In this document: positions 1-9,102 of the stretch, in pieces
How the letters are laid out: the number at the start of each line of letters is the position of its first letter
Numbering within the stretch: position 1 is the first letter of the stretch
Source: Fragilariopsis cylindrus CCMP1102
Lineage: Eukaryota > Bacillariophyta > Bacillariophyceae > Bacillariales > Bacillariaceae
Assembly: GCA_900095095.1 (NCBI GenBank)
Contig: FMBT01000651.1
Coordinates: 1 to 28,760 of the forward strand
Length of the DNA stretch: 28,760 bases
Reading direction: 5' to 3'
Made by a program: the position numbers and the translations under genes
The notes under the pieces: generated by a model
Database searches by the model: none
Told to the model about the DNA's origin: nothing
What the model saw: the letters and a program-made list of their open reading frames with translations, nothing else

Positions 1-279
1 TTTGGGGTGGTCGCAATTTGGGGATCGGTTTTATCATCGGTTCTTTATTATAAAAGGTGCCGATGCGTTGCGTATCACTACCCCACCACCACTAACACCC
101 AGTTCTAACGAGTTCATCTATCTACAATGAGAACATTTTGTTTTGTTTTGGTAAACATAGTATTCCAGAACATCTGTTTAGCCTAACTAAAATTACGTAA
201 TGGAAAGAAATCTAAGGATACGCAAGTTAATAATTCAATTTCTTTCCAATGAAAAGTTACTAATCTATCATTGTTGGTC
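1..279. other. AT-rich spacer
   Basis: I see no coding frame, RNA gene or repeat array here. The right edge meets the repeat copy that begins at 280. Confidence 0.5.
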
Positions 280-364
280 GGATCAATTCAGTTTTTAATT
301 AATTTGATCGATCATAACTGATCTTGTTGCGCTGCCACTTTGTATGAGAAATCAGACCTATTGT

Positions 365-516
365 TTATTTGCAGCCCCAAGAAACCAATACTTTTGAGGT
401 GCAACGACGACCTGCACTGCCAAAAAAGCGGCTTTCACCCAAATCACCAATGGGGCCGCAATAAGATCACCGGGTGATCTTTAACGTTACAATTTTGACT
501 ATCGTTTCTTTTGCAG
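365..516 (-). pseudogene. Decayed copy of the last exon of the cysteine-rich gene
   Basis: On the minus strand the acceptor-like TTAATAG is followed by a frame opening CKRNDSQNC, matching CKKNDTQNC of the intact exon at 869-1046. The middle of the copy is 14 bases shorter, not a multiple of three, so the original frame soon reaches TGA. The tail matches again in another frame, with PIGDLGES against PIGDSGES and the ending GCK-stop against SCK-stop. Several cysteines are lost. No first exon or signal peptide lies upstream. It looks like a dead partial duplicate; a different spliced use cannot be excluded. Confidence 0.7.
463..481. repeat. 19-bp near-perfect palindrome
   Basis: Arms aagatcacc and ggtgatctt surround a single g. 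It lies inside the decayed exon copy, exactly where that copy departs from the intact exon. Confidence 0.8.
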
Positions 517-807
517 CTATTAATTAGAAGGAAGAAATACCGATCAAAGAAAAAAAATACAGACACACTCGACTCGTTGACGAATCGACTGACTCAGTGT
601 ATGCAAAAGGAACATCAAGTAGACATTGAACACTGGGAAGAACTACAACAAATCGCGGAACGTGAAGAAAAGATACTGTACAAATAGGAATAAGTCAAAT
701 AATATAATAATATCTTCATAAAATTATACTGCTATTTAAAAGGGTGTCTGTACCGGGTTTTTTTTTTTTTGGTATGTATGTATGTGTGTGTGTATTTGTG
801 TGTCGTG

Positions 808-1098
808 TCGGATCAATTCAGTTTTTAATTAATTTGATCGATCATAACTGAGAAATCAGACCTATTATTTATTTGCAGCTGTTCGAGAATAAATAATACG
901 TGCCGAAGTCTTCTGGGGTACAACAATCATTCCATCCCAACCAGCAGCTTTCACCCGAATCACCAATGGGGTAGCATTTAGTATGCTGTTTTTTTCCACT
1001 TCCCGTAGTTCGAACGTCACAGTTTTGTGTATCGTTTTTTTTGCAGCTATTAATTAGGTGGAAGCAATATCCGATCAAAGAAAAGAAAATACAGAAAC
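808..1098. repeat. Diverged direct repeat, copy 2 (holds the intact last exon)
   Basis: This is the partner of 280-566. It starts with the same 44 bases and continues through the conserved acceptor region (gcagctattaattag on the plus strand). This copy keeps an open last exon of the cysteine-rich gene. Confidence 0.85.
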
Positions 1099-1360
1099 AA
1101 ATGTTTGCATTTTAAAAACAAAAGTAAAATGAGTATAGAATGTCATTGCTAATTGATTTTGAACCCAACAAAACATTATCTACACACTGTCATACATTAG
1201 GTCACTCTTATCCTTACCACCTAACACCCTCGACCTTGGCATCTTCTTCCAAGTTGCGACCACGGATGTTGTTTGTGGCATCAGCTTCTGCTGCGTACGT
1301 AACCGCGTTCATGCTGGCAATGGTCAACGCAAAAAGAGAGATAATAGAAGAGGATTTCAT
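869..1360 (-). CDS. Small secreted cysteine-rich protein, two exons
   Basis: I read exon 1 as 1360-1218 and exon 2 as 1046-869, with a 171-bp intron (1217-1047) that begins GTAAGG and ends TAATAG. The join is in frame and gives 106 residues. Residues 1-23 form a signal peptide (MKSSSIISLFALTIASMNAV, then TYA, cleavage before AEA). A short linker with an RGRNLEED segment follows, as often seen in diatom secreted proteins. The mature tail has eight cysteines: C48, C49, C57, C72, C82, C89, C90 and C105. The even number and two CC pairs suggest a disulfide-stabilised extracellular peptide. I chose the ATG at 1360 because it opens directly into the signal peptide; the frame upstream of it is not protein-like. 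I recognise no family and assign no function. A decayed duplicate of exon 2 lies downstream at 365-516. Confidence 0.68.
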
Positions 1361-1550
1361 TTTTTTGATCTTTCGTTTGCTTCTTTGATTTGTTGTTAGT
1401 TTATTTGTTTGTTTGGGATTTTTTTCTATGATGAGACGATAATTGAATTCTGTGTGGTAATTTTTTATTTCGATTTTACCAGTTTGTTTTTCCTTACTAG
1501 TCACTATCGAAAGAATAATACCCCATCGTATGGACCGGTATCATATTGAA
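1361..1550. other. 5' side of the cysteine-rich gene
   Basis: AT-rich sequence upstream of the minus-strand gene. It must hold the gene's 5' UTR and promoter, but I see no recognisable element. Confidence 0.35.
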
Positions 1551-1886
1551 GTAGTTGTGAATACGACTAGTAGATCTTAGAGAGAGACCAGTATCAAGTT
1601 CACATCGTAAAAGGCACGATCTCACCTGTACGAAACTTTATACTGTTTGTCGTTATCTCCGCATGACGAAACGCCATGCTGCCACGGGACTTGCATTTTA
1701 TATAACCAGTGAGAACCTGTAGTAGTTGTGAATACAACTAGTAGATCTTAGAGATGGACCAGTATCAAATTCACGTCGTAAAAGGCATGATCTCACCTGT
1801 ACGAAACCTTATTCTGTTTGTCGTTCTCTCCGCATGACGAACCGCCATGCCACGAGACTTGCATTATATAACCAGTGAGAACCTGT
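1551..1886. repeat. Tandem duplication, two units of about 171 bp
   Basis: Unit 1 is 1551-1721 and unit 2 is 1722 to about 1886. Both start gtagttgtgaatac and end ccagtgagaacctgt, with scattered substitutions and small indels. On the minus strand each unit has a CAG followed by GTTCTCACTGG, a short frame beginning ATG CAA GTC and ending GTT TCG TAC AG, and then the donor-like GTGAGATC. Each unit thus resembles an exon of 86-91 bp with splice-like borders. No larger gene using these units could be assembled. Confidence 0.8.
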
Positions 1887-2454
1887 CCTTTAGTTACTAA
1901 TTTTGGGGGTAAAATCGTATCTTGTAGGGGGAGGGGGAGCGCAATACAGTACAATACAGTACAGTCCAGTAGTAATACATTGTCGCTATCTATATTGTAG
2001 TCATTCCTGATTATTGATGTAATTCGTGATTGTACTGGTGTTGTCTGCCATATGGTCACACATTATTTTTATCACGAAATAGGTATCAATTCAAAAACCG
2101 TACCTCGCATATAAATAGGAAGCAAAAGTGAGGAAATCGACGAGACACGACCTTGACTCGTATTTTACCACGTCTCTATTCACAGGGCCATCTTCTATAC
2201 GGTAAACGGGAATCAAATCAAATTCAAGAAGCTGAGCGCGCCAAAACTGACTCATAAATGTCGATGCATCTAACTGAGTCACACACTGACTGAGAAACGA
2301 ATGAATGAATGAATGAATGAATGAATGACGAAGTCTCCTCGATACATAAACTGGATCCACTAAGTTTTTTTTTAATAACTTTACATCGTCTATTCTTTCA
2401 TTTCGCCGCATTATTAACGTTGCTGTGAATTTTACATAAAATAATGTTGCTATA
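1887..2454. other. Spacer upstream of haem oxygenase
   Basis: It contains a short acagtacaatacagtacag repeat near 1945-1965 and an (AATG)n microsatellite at about 2300-2328. It should contain the haem oxygenase promoter and 5' UTR, but no TATA-like or other core element can be asserted. Confidence 0.4.
2300..2328. repeat. (AATG)n microsatellite
   Basis: About seven tandem tetranucleotide units lie 125 bp upstream of the haem oxygenase start. Confidence 0.9.
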
Positions 2455-3504
2455 ATGAATTTGATCATGAGAAATAATGTTTTCCTCCTTTTAGTAGGAT
2501 CTGCTCTATCTACAATATCATTATTTCAAGTGACGACGACCACGGCGTTCGTTGTAGTACCATCGACATCGTCATCGTCATCGTCTCATACTGTATTGGC
2601 TGCAGGAACAACAATTGACGACGAAACTACTAAAGTAGAAACAATAGTAACAAATCCAAGACTAAATGGATTAGCCTATGAATTAGATGAAGGGACACGT
2701 AAATCACATTCGATGGCACAAAATACTGCCTTCGTTGAAGGATTCTTTAAAGGTATCTCGACCAAAGAATCGTATCGTGATTCCTTAACATCTTTATATT
2801 ATGTCTATCAAGCAATGGAAGTGGATGTCTTAGATAATTGTGCTGCTCAAATAAATAATTTGGAAAAAACTACTGAGAATACTAGTGACGACGACTCGGA
2901 CTCGGACTCTACTACCTCTACTGACAGTAGTACTAGTACTAGTACTAGTAGTATGAGTATGATCAATAAATTAGATGAACCATCCTTACGTCGTTTAGCT
3001 GGATTAGAAAAAGATATGGAATATTTTTATGGTACCAATGATTGGCGTTCGAATATACCAAAACCAACCAAGGCCACGGAAGCCTATGTCAATCGAATAA
3101 AAGAAATTGCGAATTCAGATTCAACTGACAAACAATATTTATTTATTGCACATCAATATACCAGATATTTAGGTGACTTGTTTGGTGGTCAAATGATGGG
3201 TGGTATGGCATCCCGATCTATGGATTTACCAGCCGATGGATCCGGTGTTCAATTTTATACATTCACTGATATTAAATCGACCAAAGATTTTATTGAAATG
3301 TGGTATACCAAATTAAATTCCTTACCACTCACTGCACAAGAAAAACAATTGATTGTCGATGAAGCGAATTTAGTATTTGATTTAAATATTGATTTATTAC
3401 AAGAATTAGAGGGTTCGCCATGGTTAGCAGCATGGTCCTTAACTATTAGTAATATCAAAGAAAAAATGAATCTATATTGGAATCCAATGACTGTGAACGA
3501 ATAG
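2455..3504 (+). CDS. Plastid haem oxygenase
   Basis: This is a haem oxygenase: it opens haem to biliverdin, CO and iron using reduced ferredoxin in plastids, and so feeds bilin synthesis. The 349-residue frame has H85 in the T-R-K-S-H-S-M-A-Q-N segment as the expected proximal haem ligand. It also has the family signature IAHQYTRYLGDLFGGQ (231-246), followed by GGMASRS. The N-terminus is a hydrophobic signal peptide (to about residue 31), then TTAFVVVP and a Ser-rich stretch. That resembles the diatom signal-plus-transit leader with its ASAFAP-type site, F32 taking the +1 place. ATG at 2455 is the first start; M5 could also serve. Unusual is an Asp/Ser/Thr-rich insertion at about 138-170, between the YYVYQAMEVDV helix and the LEKDMEYFYG motif. 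The paralogue (HMOX/HO-1 type) is not determined. Confidence 0.93.
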   Translation: MNLIMRNNVFLLLVGSALSTISLFQVTTTTAFVVVPSTSSSSSSHTVLAAGTTIDDETTKVETIVTNPRLNGLAYELDEGTRKSHSMAQNTAFVEGFFKGISTKESYRDSLTSLYYVYQAMEVDVLDNCAAQINNLEKTTENTSDDDSDSDSTTSTDSSTSTSTSSMSMINKLDEPSLRRLAGLEKDMEYFYGTNDWRSNIPKPTKATEAYVNRIKEIANSDSTDKQYLFIAHQYTRYLGDLFGGQMMGGMASRSMDLPADGSGVQFYTFTDIKSTKDFIEMWYTKLNSLPLTAQEKQLIVDEANLVFDLNIDLLQELEGSPWLAAWSLTISNIKEKMNLYWNPMTVNE

Positions 3505-5087
3505 ACGTATGACTGAACTGAAATGAACAGAACAATATTGAATGAACAACGAACAATGAATAACGAAAACGATGATGATGATAGTCTATATCTAGATCTA
3601 GTCAGGTAGACGACACTAGCTAAAATAAGTAGAAAAATGAAATAACTGATTTGATTTTACAATGCTTGACTGTATCCTAGTACAGATACTACTAGCTATA
3701 AATCCTATACTGTGGGATGGCATAGCCCATATTATATTTATTATGCAGCGTGTGTGCCTGCGAAATAATTGTAAGAGGACGACGACGACGACGACTTCTT
3801 CTTTCCACCTAACCCCCAATGCCATTATACAATCCATACCTTAAGAAAATCGTGTTTCAAAGAAGAACAAATTGAATGAATACGTGGCATACAGTACTGT
3901 AGTTGCAGGCAGCACTTCAAAGTATATAGGGAATGAAAAATGTGATTGTTTGTAGAATCATTTCTTTGTTTTTCGTACACACAAGACACAAAAATTTCAT
4001 CGTCGTAGTACCATAGTCATTATTATAGTTGTGTGTAATATCACATTATGTTGTTTCTTTAATTAAATCCAAGCTGAATTTAATTCAATCTAATTGAATT
4101 TAATTCGTCCATCAAAGTTTTGCACCACTAACTTATTATACCTATTGTTTATGAAAGTTCAGTTTCAACGATCTATAGTACTGTAAATGTCTTGTCTATA
4201 ATAATCTGGTCTTATAATCAGGGAAAGATTGATTTTCATGCATGTAATAATACAATACAGCACCGTTGCATTGTAACGTATTATACGCTGCATAAAATGA
4301 TTGCGTTCACTGTTCAATGAAATAATAGCATCACGAAGTACCCCCTGCGTGTGATGAGCATCAGGATGATTGAACCGCCTCTTTCTATTCTATCAAAAAT
4401 GATATCCTTGTATTTGCTTCTCCAATATATAAACCAAATTAAATAGTATTGCCAGTTTTCTTCTCATCTTTAGTAAAAAGTGCCTTTATTTGTGGCACTG
4501 CTGCCTTTGTTGTTGTTGATGTTGTTGTTCGAATATTCATTATCACCCATCACCTTTTGCAAAATATTATAAAATGATTTCTTTTTTTTCTTCGCATAGA
4601 CTTATTCCTTTCTTCTTGGATCTTGGCGAGAAAATACTGCTATCATAAACCTAAATAACATTATTAGACAATTAGGGATTGATAATTGCGCGTGCCTAAA
4701 ATGCGTCGCTATGATATGGCTTTGTTCTTTTATTTATAGATTTTGTAAAGAACATATATTATTATACATCTTTTTAGAGTCGCAGTCCCAAAAATGAAGA
4801 AGAAGAATGGTACTGTAAACAATTTATTAAGTAAGTAATGGAAAGAACGCGGAGAATGGTCTAAAGGTCACAAATGGAGTGTAATGGATCAACGCTAAGA
4901 GCCACTGTATAAAATGAAAAAGAGGGTAAAGGAATACGAATTAAAATTGCAATATACTGGATAATGCTAAGAGTGGAGTAATTTGGATCAAAAAACCACA
5001 CTTGTTCTCACAATTCTAGAATATATATCATCTGCAAAAACAAGCATAAAACAATTCAAATCAAATCAAATCAAAATCAAAACAATC
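3505..5087. other. 1.6-kb spacer
   Basis: AT-rich sequence without a convincing coding frame. It holds a GAC-repeat tract near 3779-3795, the direct repeat gaatttaattc (twice, near 4075-4105), and a (TCAAA)n tract immediately before the next gene. The 3' UTR of the haem oxygenase and the promoter of the secreted-protein gene must lie here. Confidence 0.4.
5056..5080 (+). repeat. (TCAAA)n tract in the 5' leader
   Basis: Four clean TCAAA units and a variant lie seven bases before the ATG at 5088. The same pentanucleotide stands 5' of the gene at 24311. Confidence 0.85.
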
Positions 5088-5993
5088 ATGAAGTTTACTG
5101 CTGCTGCAATTACCTTGTTAGGTCTCACTACGTTCTACTCTACCATTGACGGTGTTGAGGGGAATGAACTGAAGCTACGTGCACGTGAAAAGATGCAAAA
5201 AGATAAGGCTGAACGGCAACTTCGAGCAAATGATGCTGGTTTAGTCTTTTCACGTGGATATATATGTATTACTAGACAACAAGATTTTGCTTTTGTTATT
5301 CCTCGACAAACAAGTATTGTTCCTGGTTCCGAAGAAGTTTTTGGTCCAGGGTTAGGTTTAGGGTTGAATTTGTTAGGTTCATCAACAATCCAATCCGGTG
5401 GTATTTATGATCCAGCTGATGTACAAATTGTTGATCGTTTGGGTACATCTGCAGCTGATAATTTTGATGATGGTGAAGATTTTATTCGTGACAAAGAACA
5501 ACGAGGACAATTTGCTGGGCAACGTCAACCAAAATTTATTCCACAAAAGGATCCAGGATTCTTTTTTAATGGTGAATGTGTTGCAACACAAGCTGCAGGA
5601 GTACAGATTTTGGGACATTCATGTATATTTAACTTATGCTTAGGTGGTGGTGGATATAATTGTTTAGCAATTTATGCTGGATCTAAATTTGTTTTTAATC
5701 CATTCGAGCAGGTTTTATTTTCTTCTACTACCTTCGATTTTGATGACTTTCCTGCAGGTGCAGTTGTACCTTCATTACCGCCAAGCTATCCAGGAACTAT
5801 ATTTGGTGGTACTGGTTTGTTTGTTGGTGCTGTTGGATATGTTGATGTTATAACTATTACGGGTAGTACTTTAACTCCCGCCGTTGCTGATGATGATGAT
5901 GACAGTATCATCAAGGCCCGATTCCCACAAGCTGGATATATTACCCAAAAGATTAACGTGGTAACAAATGTTCCTCTTCCTGTAGCTCCTTAA
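5088..5993 (+). CDS. Secreted protein with dirigent/AOC-like barrel
   Basis: The protein has 301 residues. I start it at the ATG at 5088, because the 35 codons upstream open with TTG and are not protein-like, while this ATG leads straight into a signal peptide (residues 1 to about 20, MKFTAAAITLLGLTTFYSTI). A charged linker (K/R-rich, 26-46) follows. The C-terminal half has the order seen in dirigent and allene oxide cyclase barrels: a GECV-A-T strand (162-167), a cysteine strand with C179 and C184, the turn FDFDDF, then IFGGTGLFVGAVGYVDV (238-254). That last motif matches the GGTG-F-GA-G signature of the fold. An acidic run of aspartates at 268-272 precedes the final strand. It is probably extracellular or vacuolar. 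Catalysis is not inferred: dirigent proteins guide radical coupling, AOC cyclises an epoxide, and nothing here selects between them. Confidence 0.62.
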   Translation: MKFTAAAITLLGLTTFYSTIDGVEGNELKLRAREKMQKDKAERQLRANDAGLVFSRGYICITRQQDFAFVIPRQTSIVPGSEEVFGPGLGLGLNLLGSSTIQSGGIYDPADVQIVDRLGTSAADNFDDGEDFIRDKEQRGQFAGQRQPKFIPQKDPGFFFNGECVATQAAGVQILGHSCIFNLCLGGGGYNCLAIYAGSKFVFNPFEQVLFSSTTFDFDDFPAGAVVPSLPPSYPGTIFGGTGLFVGAVGYVDVITITGSTLTPAVADDDDDSIIKARFPQAGYITQKINVVTNVPLPVAP

Positions 5994-6360
5994 AAGAAAT
6001 AAAAAAACTACAACGATAGAAAAATGTAAGACCAACATGCATTATTTATTCACCATCATCACATCGCATCAACCAATCAATAAAAGAAAAGAGAAATATA
6101 CATCTAAAAAGGACTTTATTAACGAAGAGAAAGAGAGTCAGCCAGTCACTTTACAATCTACAATTTACCATTACATATAATAATTCAAATCATAAATACA
6201 TGTTATAATATTTAAATCAAATTTAATTTAATTATTACTTTATCGTACGTATATAACCAGCATATACTATTTTCTACTCAAAAAAAACCCATAGTCGATA
6301 ATATATGAAGCTATTGTATAAACATACAGTATGCACAGTAATCTCATCTTTCGTCAATTT
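5994..6360. other. Spacer
   Basis: A very AT-rich interval with no coding signal. It includes the 3' UTR of the secreted-protein gene and, on the opposite strand, the downstream side of the membrane-protein remnant. Confidence 0.4.
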
Positions 6361-6392
6361 GAATTCACGACGGGTTGAATTCACGACGGGTT
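6361..6392. repeat. 16-bp perfect tandem duplication
   Basis: The unit gaattcacgacgggtt occurs twice in a row (6361-6376 and 6377-6392). It overlaps the 3' end of the minus-strand membrane-protein frame and shifts that frame. Confidence 0.95.
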
Positions 6393-6906
6393 GCTTTCTC
6401 ATCTGCGCCAAACCGAAGGTGGAAGCGTACGGCTTCTACCTCATCGTCTTTACTATTAAGTAGATGAAATCGAGGTGTTTTGTTGCTGAAGTACATAGCA
6501 CAACTAACGAACATTCCCAAAGGAACCATCCACCAAACAGAATACTGATAAGCGTTATCACTATCAGGAAACCTACTATTAACTACCATACCGATTCTAG
6601 AAGCGATTACCAGATAGACCATTAATGAACACTGAAACAGACCACCAATCAAACGGGTATTTGCAGTCCAGATTGCCAAAAACTGCAGAACGAAAAAAAT
6701 CCGGATAATGTTGCGTCATCTTTTCCGAGATGAAAGGAACATAATGCAGTGACCACGTTTTTTAATTGACTGGTGATGATCTCTATCAAGAACACCTTGT
6801 TTTTAAAGACTGCATGGTGATCCGAAACAGCAATCAATGCTTCTCGCCTACAGCTCGAAGAAGGATTGACTGTACAGTCTTCCAAAATAGTTGATCGGAC
6901 TGGAAA
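6365..6906 (-). pseudogene. Remnant or last exons of a membrane protein
   Basis: Two overlapping minus-strand frames look protein-like. The downstream one (about 6682-6365) follows a strong acceptor-like tract, TTTTTTTCGTTCTGCAG. It encodes two hydrophobic spans, roughly LIGGLFQCSLMVYLVIA and YSVWWMVPLGMFVSCAMYF, then a charged tail. The upstream one (about 6906-6649) follows another acceptor-like CACATTTTCCAG and reads through SCRREALIAVSDHH and LGKDDATLSGFF. The frames differ and I found no confident donor to join them. The 16-bp duplication at the 3' end introduces a TGA; without it the frame would run some 20 codons further. It could be the end of a multi-exon gene or a decayed one. The family is not recognised. 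Confidence 0.35.
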
Positions 6907-7622
6907 ATGTGAGAATGAAATTTCTGTTCAAAAGTTAACTATATATATTTACTACGATACGCCTTGTGATTGCAGGTTGTGGTATGCTTTATTATGCTTC
7001 TACCGTATAAAACAATCGATCGTCGACCATCACTTGTCGATAGAGCAATCCGTCATACATTAAAGTGAGGTGACGCTGTGATTGAAAGGTGACATGTGCC
7101 CCACTTAGACTCGAATCGAACAAGATTACCATGTAGTAAAGAATTAAAATACAAAGTAGAGATCAAGAAGTCAAGTTACAATGGTCGAGATTAATTTGAT
7201 TTTATTGTTGAATATAAGATATGATGAACTACTAACTACAGTACTCATATTTTGTCCCTATGTTTAATAGGGTGAGAGAAACGGGATAAATATTTGACTA
7301 CAACGTGTCAACAAGCTTTACCCCTGATGTGTGTAGGATTGCTAAAAGCTCCTCCGCTGATCTACATTTATAGTTGGCAGTTTATAATAGAAGATCAATC
7401 AAAAGAAAACTTTATTAACATTTGTTTTATATTCTGCATACCTTATGTATAAAAATATTCCAGTTTTGTTTAATGTGTTTTGACTTGAAGTCTTATGGAA
7501 AACAAAAATTCGATCATCCTAGTACTCAGATATGTGTACTTTCCTTGGCCGCTTATTCTTTTACAGTGCTACTGGTATATTCTGAATGCAGTCGGTCGGT
7601 TGCGCTTTCTTAGGGGGATATA
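6907..7622. other. Spacer
   Basis: No frame here looks coding on either strand. If the membrane-protein remnant is a spliced gene, its earlier exons would lie in this interval, but none could be identified. Confidence 0.35.
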
Positions 7623-8249
7623 TTATATTATATCGTCGTCGATGGCATCGTCTGAATCCGTAAAGTGTGATGCGGAGTAGGTCGAATAATCTCGTTTTGA
7701 TGGTCGACTTCGCTTTAATGTACTTTGTGTAACATCCAATATTGTGTGATTGCTTTCCTCGATCATTGTATGTGCTTGTGTTCGTGTTCGTGTTTGTACT
7801 TGTGCTTGCTCTTGCTCTTGCTCTTCTTCTTCAAGAAAAAGTACCTCAAAGCTATTAAGGAATTCAGCAAGTTGATCCTCATCAGCTTCTTCAGGTGATA
7901 AGGGTGTATATAGATCATCATCAAACACAGATGATGATGATGATTTCTTCGTATCACGATTACCACCGACAATATTAATGTCACCGAGACTTTTTTTATT
8001 ATCGGTATCTCTGTTCACTAGGATAGTCGCACCACCATCGTCGTGGTCTTCCTCATCGTCATCCGAGTTTATTGGGGTGATACGATGAGTTTTATTTTTC
8101 GACTGCAGCCTTTGCTTCAGCCGAATTAAGGATATCATCGATTTCTGTGCGTGGTAGCTACTCATTGTTCTTAATATTTGTTTCTTTAATTCCATTGATG
8201 TGATTTTGTGATTGGTACTGTTGATAGTTATGATTATGGTTTTGTCCAT
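7623..8249 (-). CDS. Acidic low-complexity unknown protein
   Basis: The frame encodes 208 residues from an ATG at 8249. I do not recognise it. The first 55 residues are basic and could form helices (MELKKQILRTM, then LIRLKQRLQSKNK). The middle is Asp/Ser-rich, with SDDDEEDHDD and SSSSSVFDDDLYTPLSPEE. A short hydrophobic patch, LAEFLNSFEVLFLEEE, runs into an EQEQEQAQ / TRTRTQ repeat. The end is again acidic. There is no signal peptide and no membrane span. The alternating basic and acidic blocks suggest a nuclear or cytosolic, largely disordered protein, but that is inference. M18 is an alternative start. Confidence 0.55.
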   Translation of the reverse strand: MDKTIIITINSTNHKITSMELKKQILRTMSSYHAQKSMISLIRLKQRLQSKNKTHRITPINSDDDEEDHDDGGATILVNRDTDNKKSLGDINIVGGNRDTKKSSSSSVFDDDLYTPLSPEEADEDQLAEFLNSFEVLFLEEEEQEQEQAQVQTRTRTQAHTMIEESNHTILDVTQSTLKRSRPSKRDYSTYSASHFTDSDDAIDDDII

Positions 8250-9102
8250 TTTGAAAGAATCATGGAGTATAAACTGTTCCTGCTATTATGTGGGTGAAAG
8301 GGGGAATGAATGAATGAATCAGAAGTTTCGTCGCGGGCGGGAATGATATTTTCTTCGGCGAAAAGTATCACCCACGAATGGTTAGTTATTTAATGAAAAG
8401 TTCTGATTGTCATTGAAACGATCGCCCAAACGGAAGTTCTTCGATCACTAACGACTGCTTCATTCGTGCTGTGATCATTTTTTAAACGTGGATTTTTAAA
8501 GAGTCGAGTCGTCGAGGGAGTCAGTCGTAAAAGAGGAGTATTGACTGCTATTTTGGTTTTCAATATTCGTCGACAAATTCTTCGACGTCGTCCCGCAGCA
8601 GCAGCAACAACAACAAATTCGTTACACACACAAACACACACACAAACACGCACACACACACATATATATATATATAAATAAATAAATAAATAGGACCTAC
8701 AAAGAGATTATCAAATTGACTACTATCAAAATAAAATCTACTGTACGTACGAAGTACCCTATCGAGTGATCAAAATTGGGGCACTTTGTTGAGATTTATA
8801 AGCATGCATCATGTTCATACAATCAAGTAGGACGAGGTTAATAAGGGATGAATTACAACCACAACAACGCTATTAATAGCCAGATCAAAATCAATAGAAG
8901 TAAAAACGAAGTGCATCTGCAATTCTTTGTGTTCCTATAGCTAGCTAGCAGCGGATAGTAGACAGTACTGCAATGCATAGTAAGTTTGTAATGTTTGTCT
9001 TCAAAAAATGTTATATTACTGTTGATAGTACAAGTTTATTTATTTATGTTATGTTATGTTATATTATATTATATACAATTTGTGTTTGTTTATCTATTTT
9101 AT
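8250..9102. other. Spacer with dinucleotide and tetranucleotide arrays
   Basis: Contains CAGCAGCAGCAACAACAACAA near 8595, an (AC)n tract at about 8624-8662 passing into (TA)n and then (AAAT)n to about 8692, and TTATG/TTATA repeats near 9045-9075. No convincing coding frame is present. Confidence 0.5.
8624..8692. repeat. Compound microsatellite (AC)n-(TA)n-(AAAT)n
   Basis: Three simple repeats abut directly. The AC part is interrupted by AAAC and ACGC variants. Confidence 0.9.

Larger units (their letters stand above)
280..566. repeat. Diverged direct repeat, copy 1 (pairs with 808-1098)
   Basis: The first 44 bases (280-323) are repeated exactly at 808-851. After a 23-base stretch unique to this copy, similarity resumes and runs through a pseudo-exon into what is intron sequence in the other copy, ending near 566. 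The duplication therefore took the 3' flank, last exon and part of the intron of the neighbouring cysteine-rich gene, but not its first exon. Confidence 0.85.

Noticed and set aside
2091-2468. 125-codon minus-strand frame opposite the haem oxygenase 5' end
   Set aside because: It overlaps the haem oxygenase start, runs through the (AATG)n repeat as a HSFIHSFIHSF run, and shows no domain.
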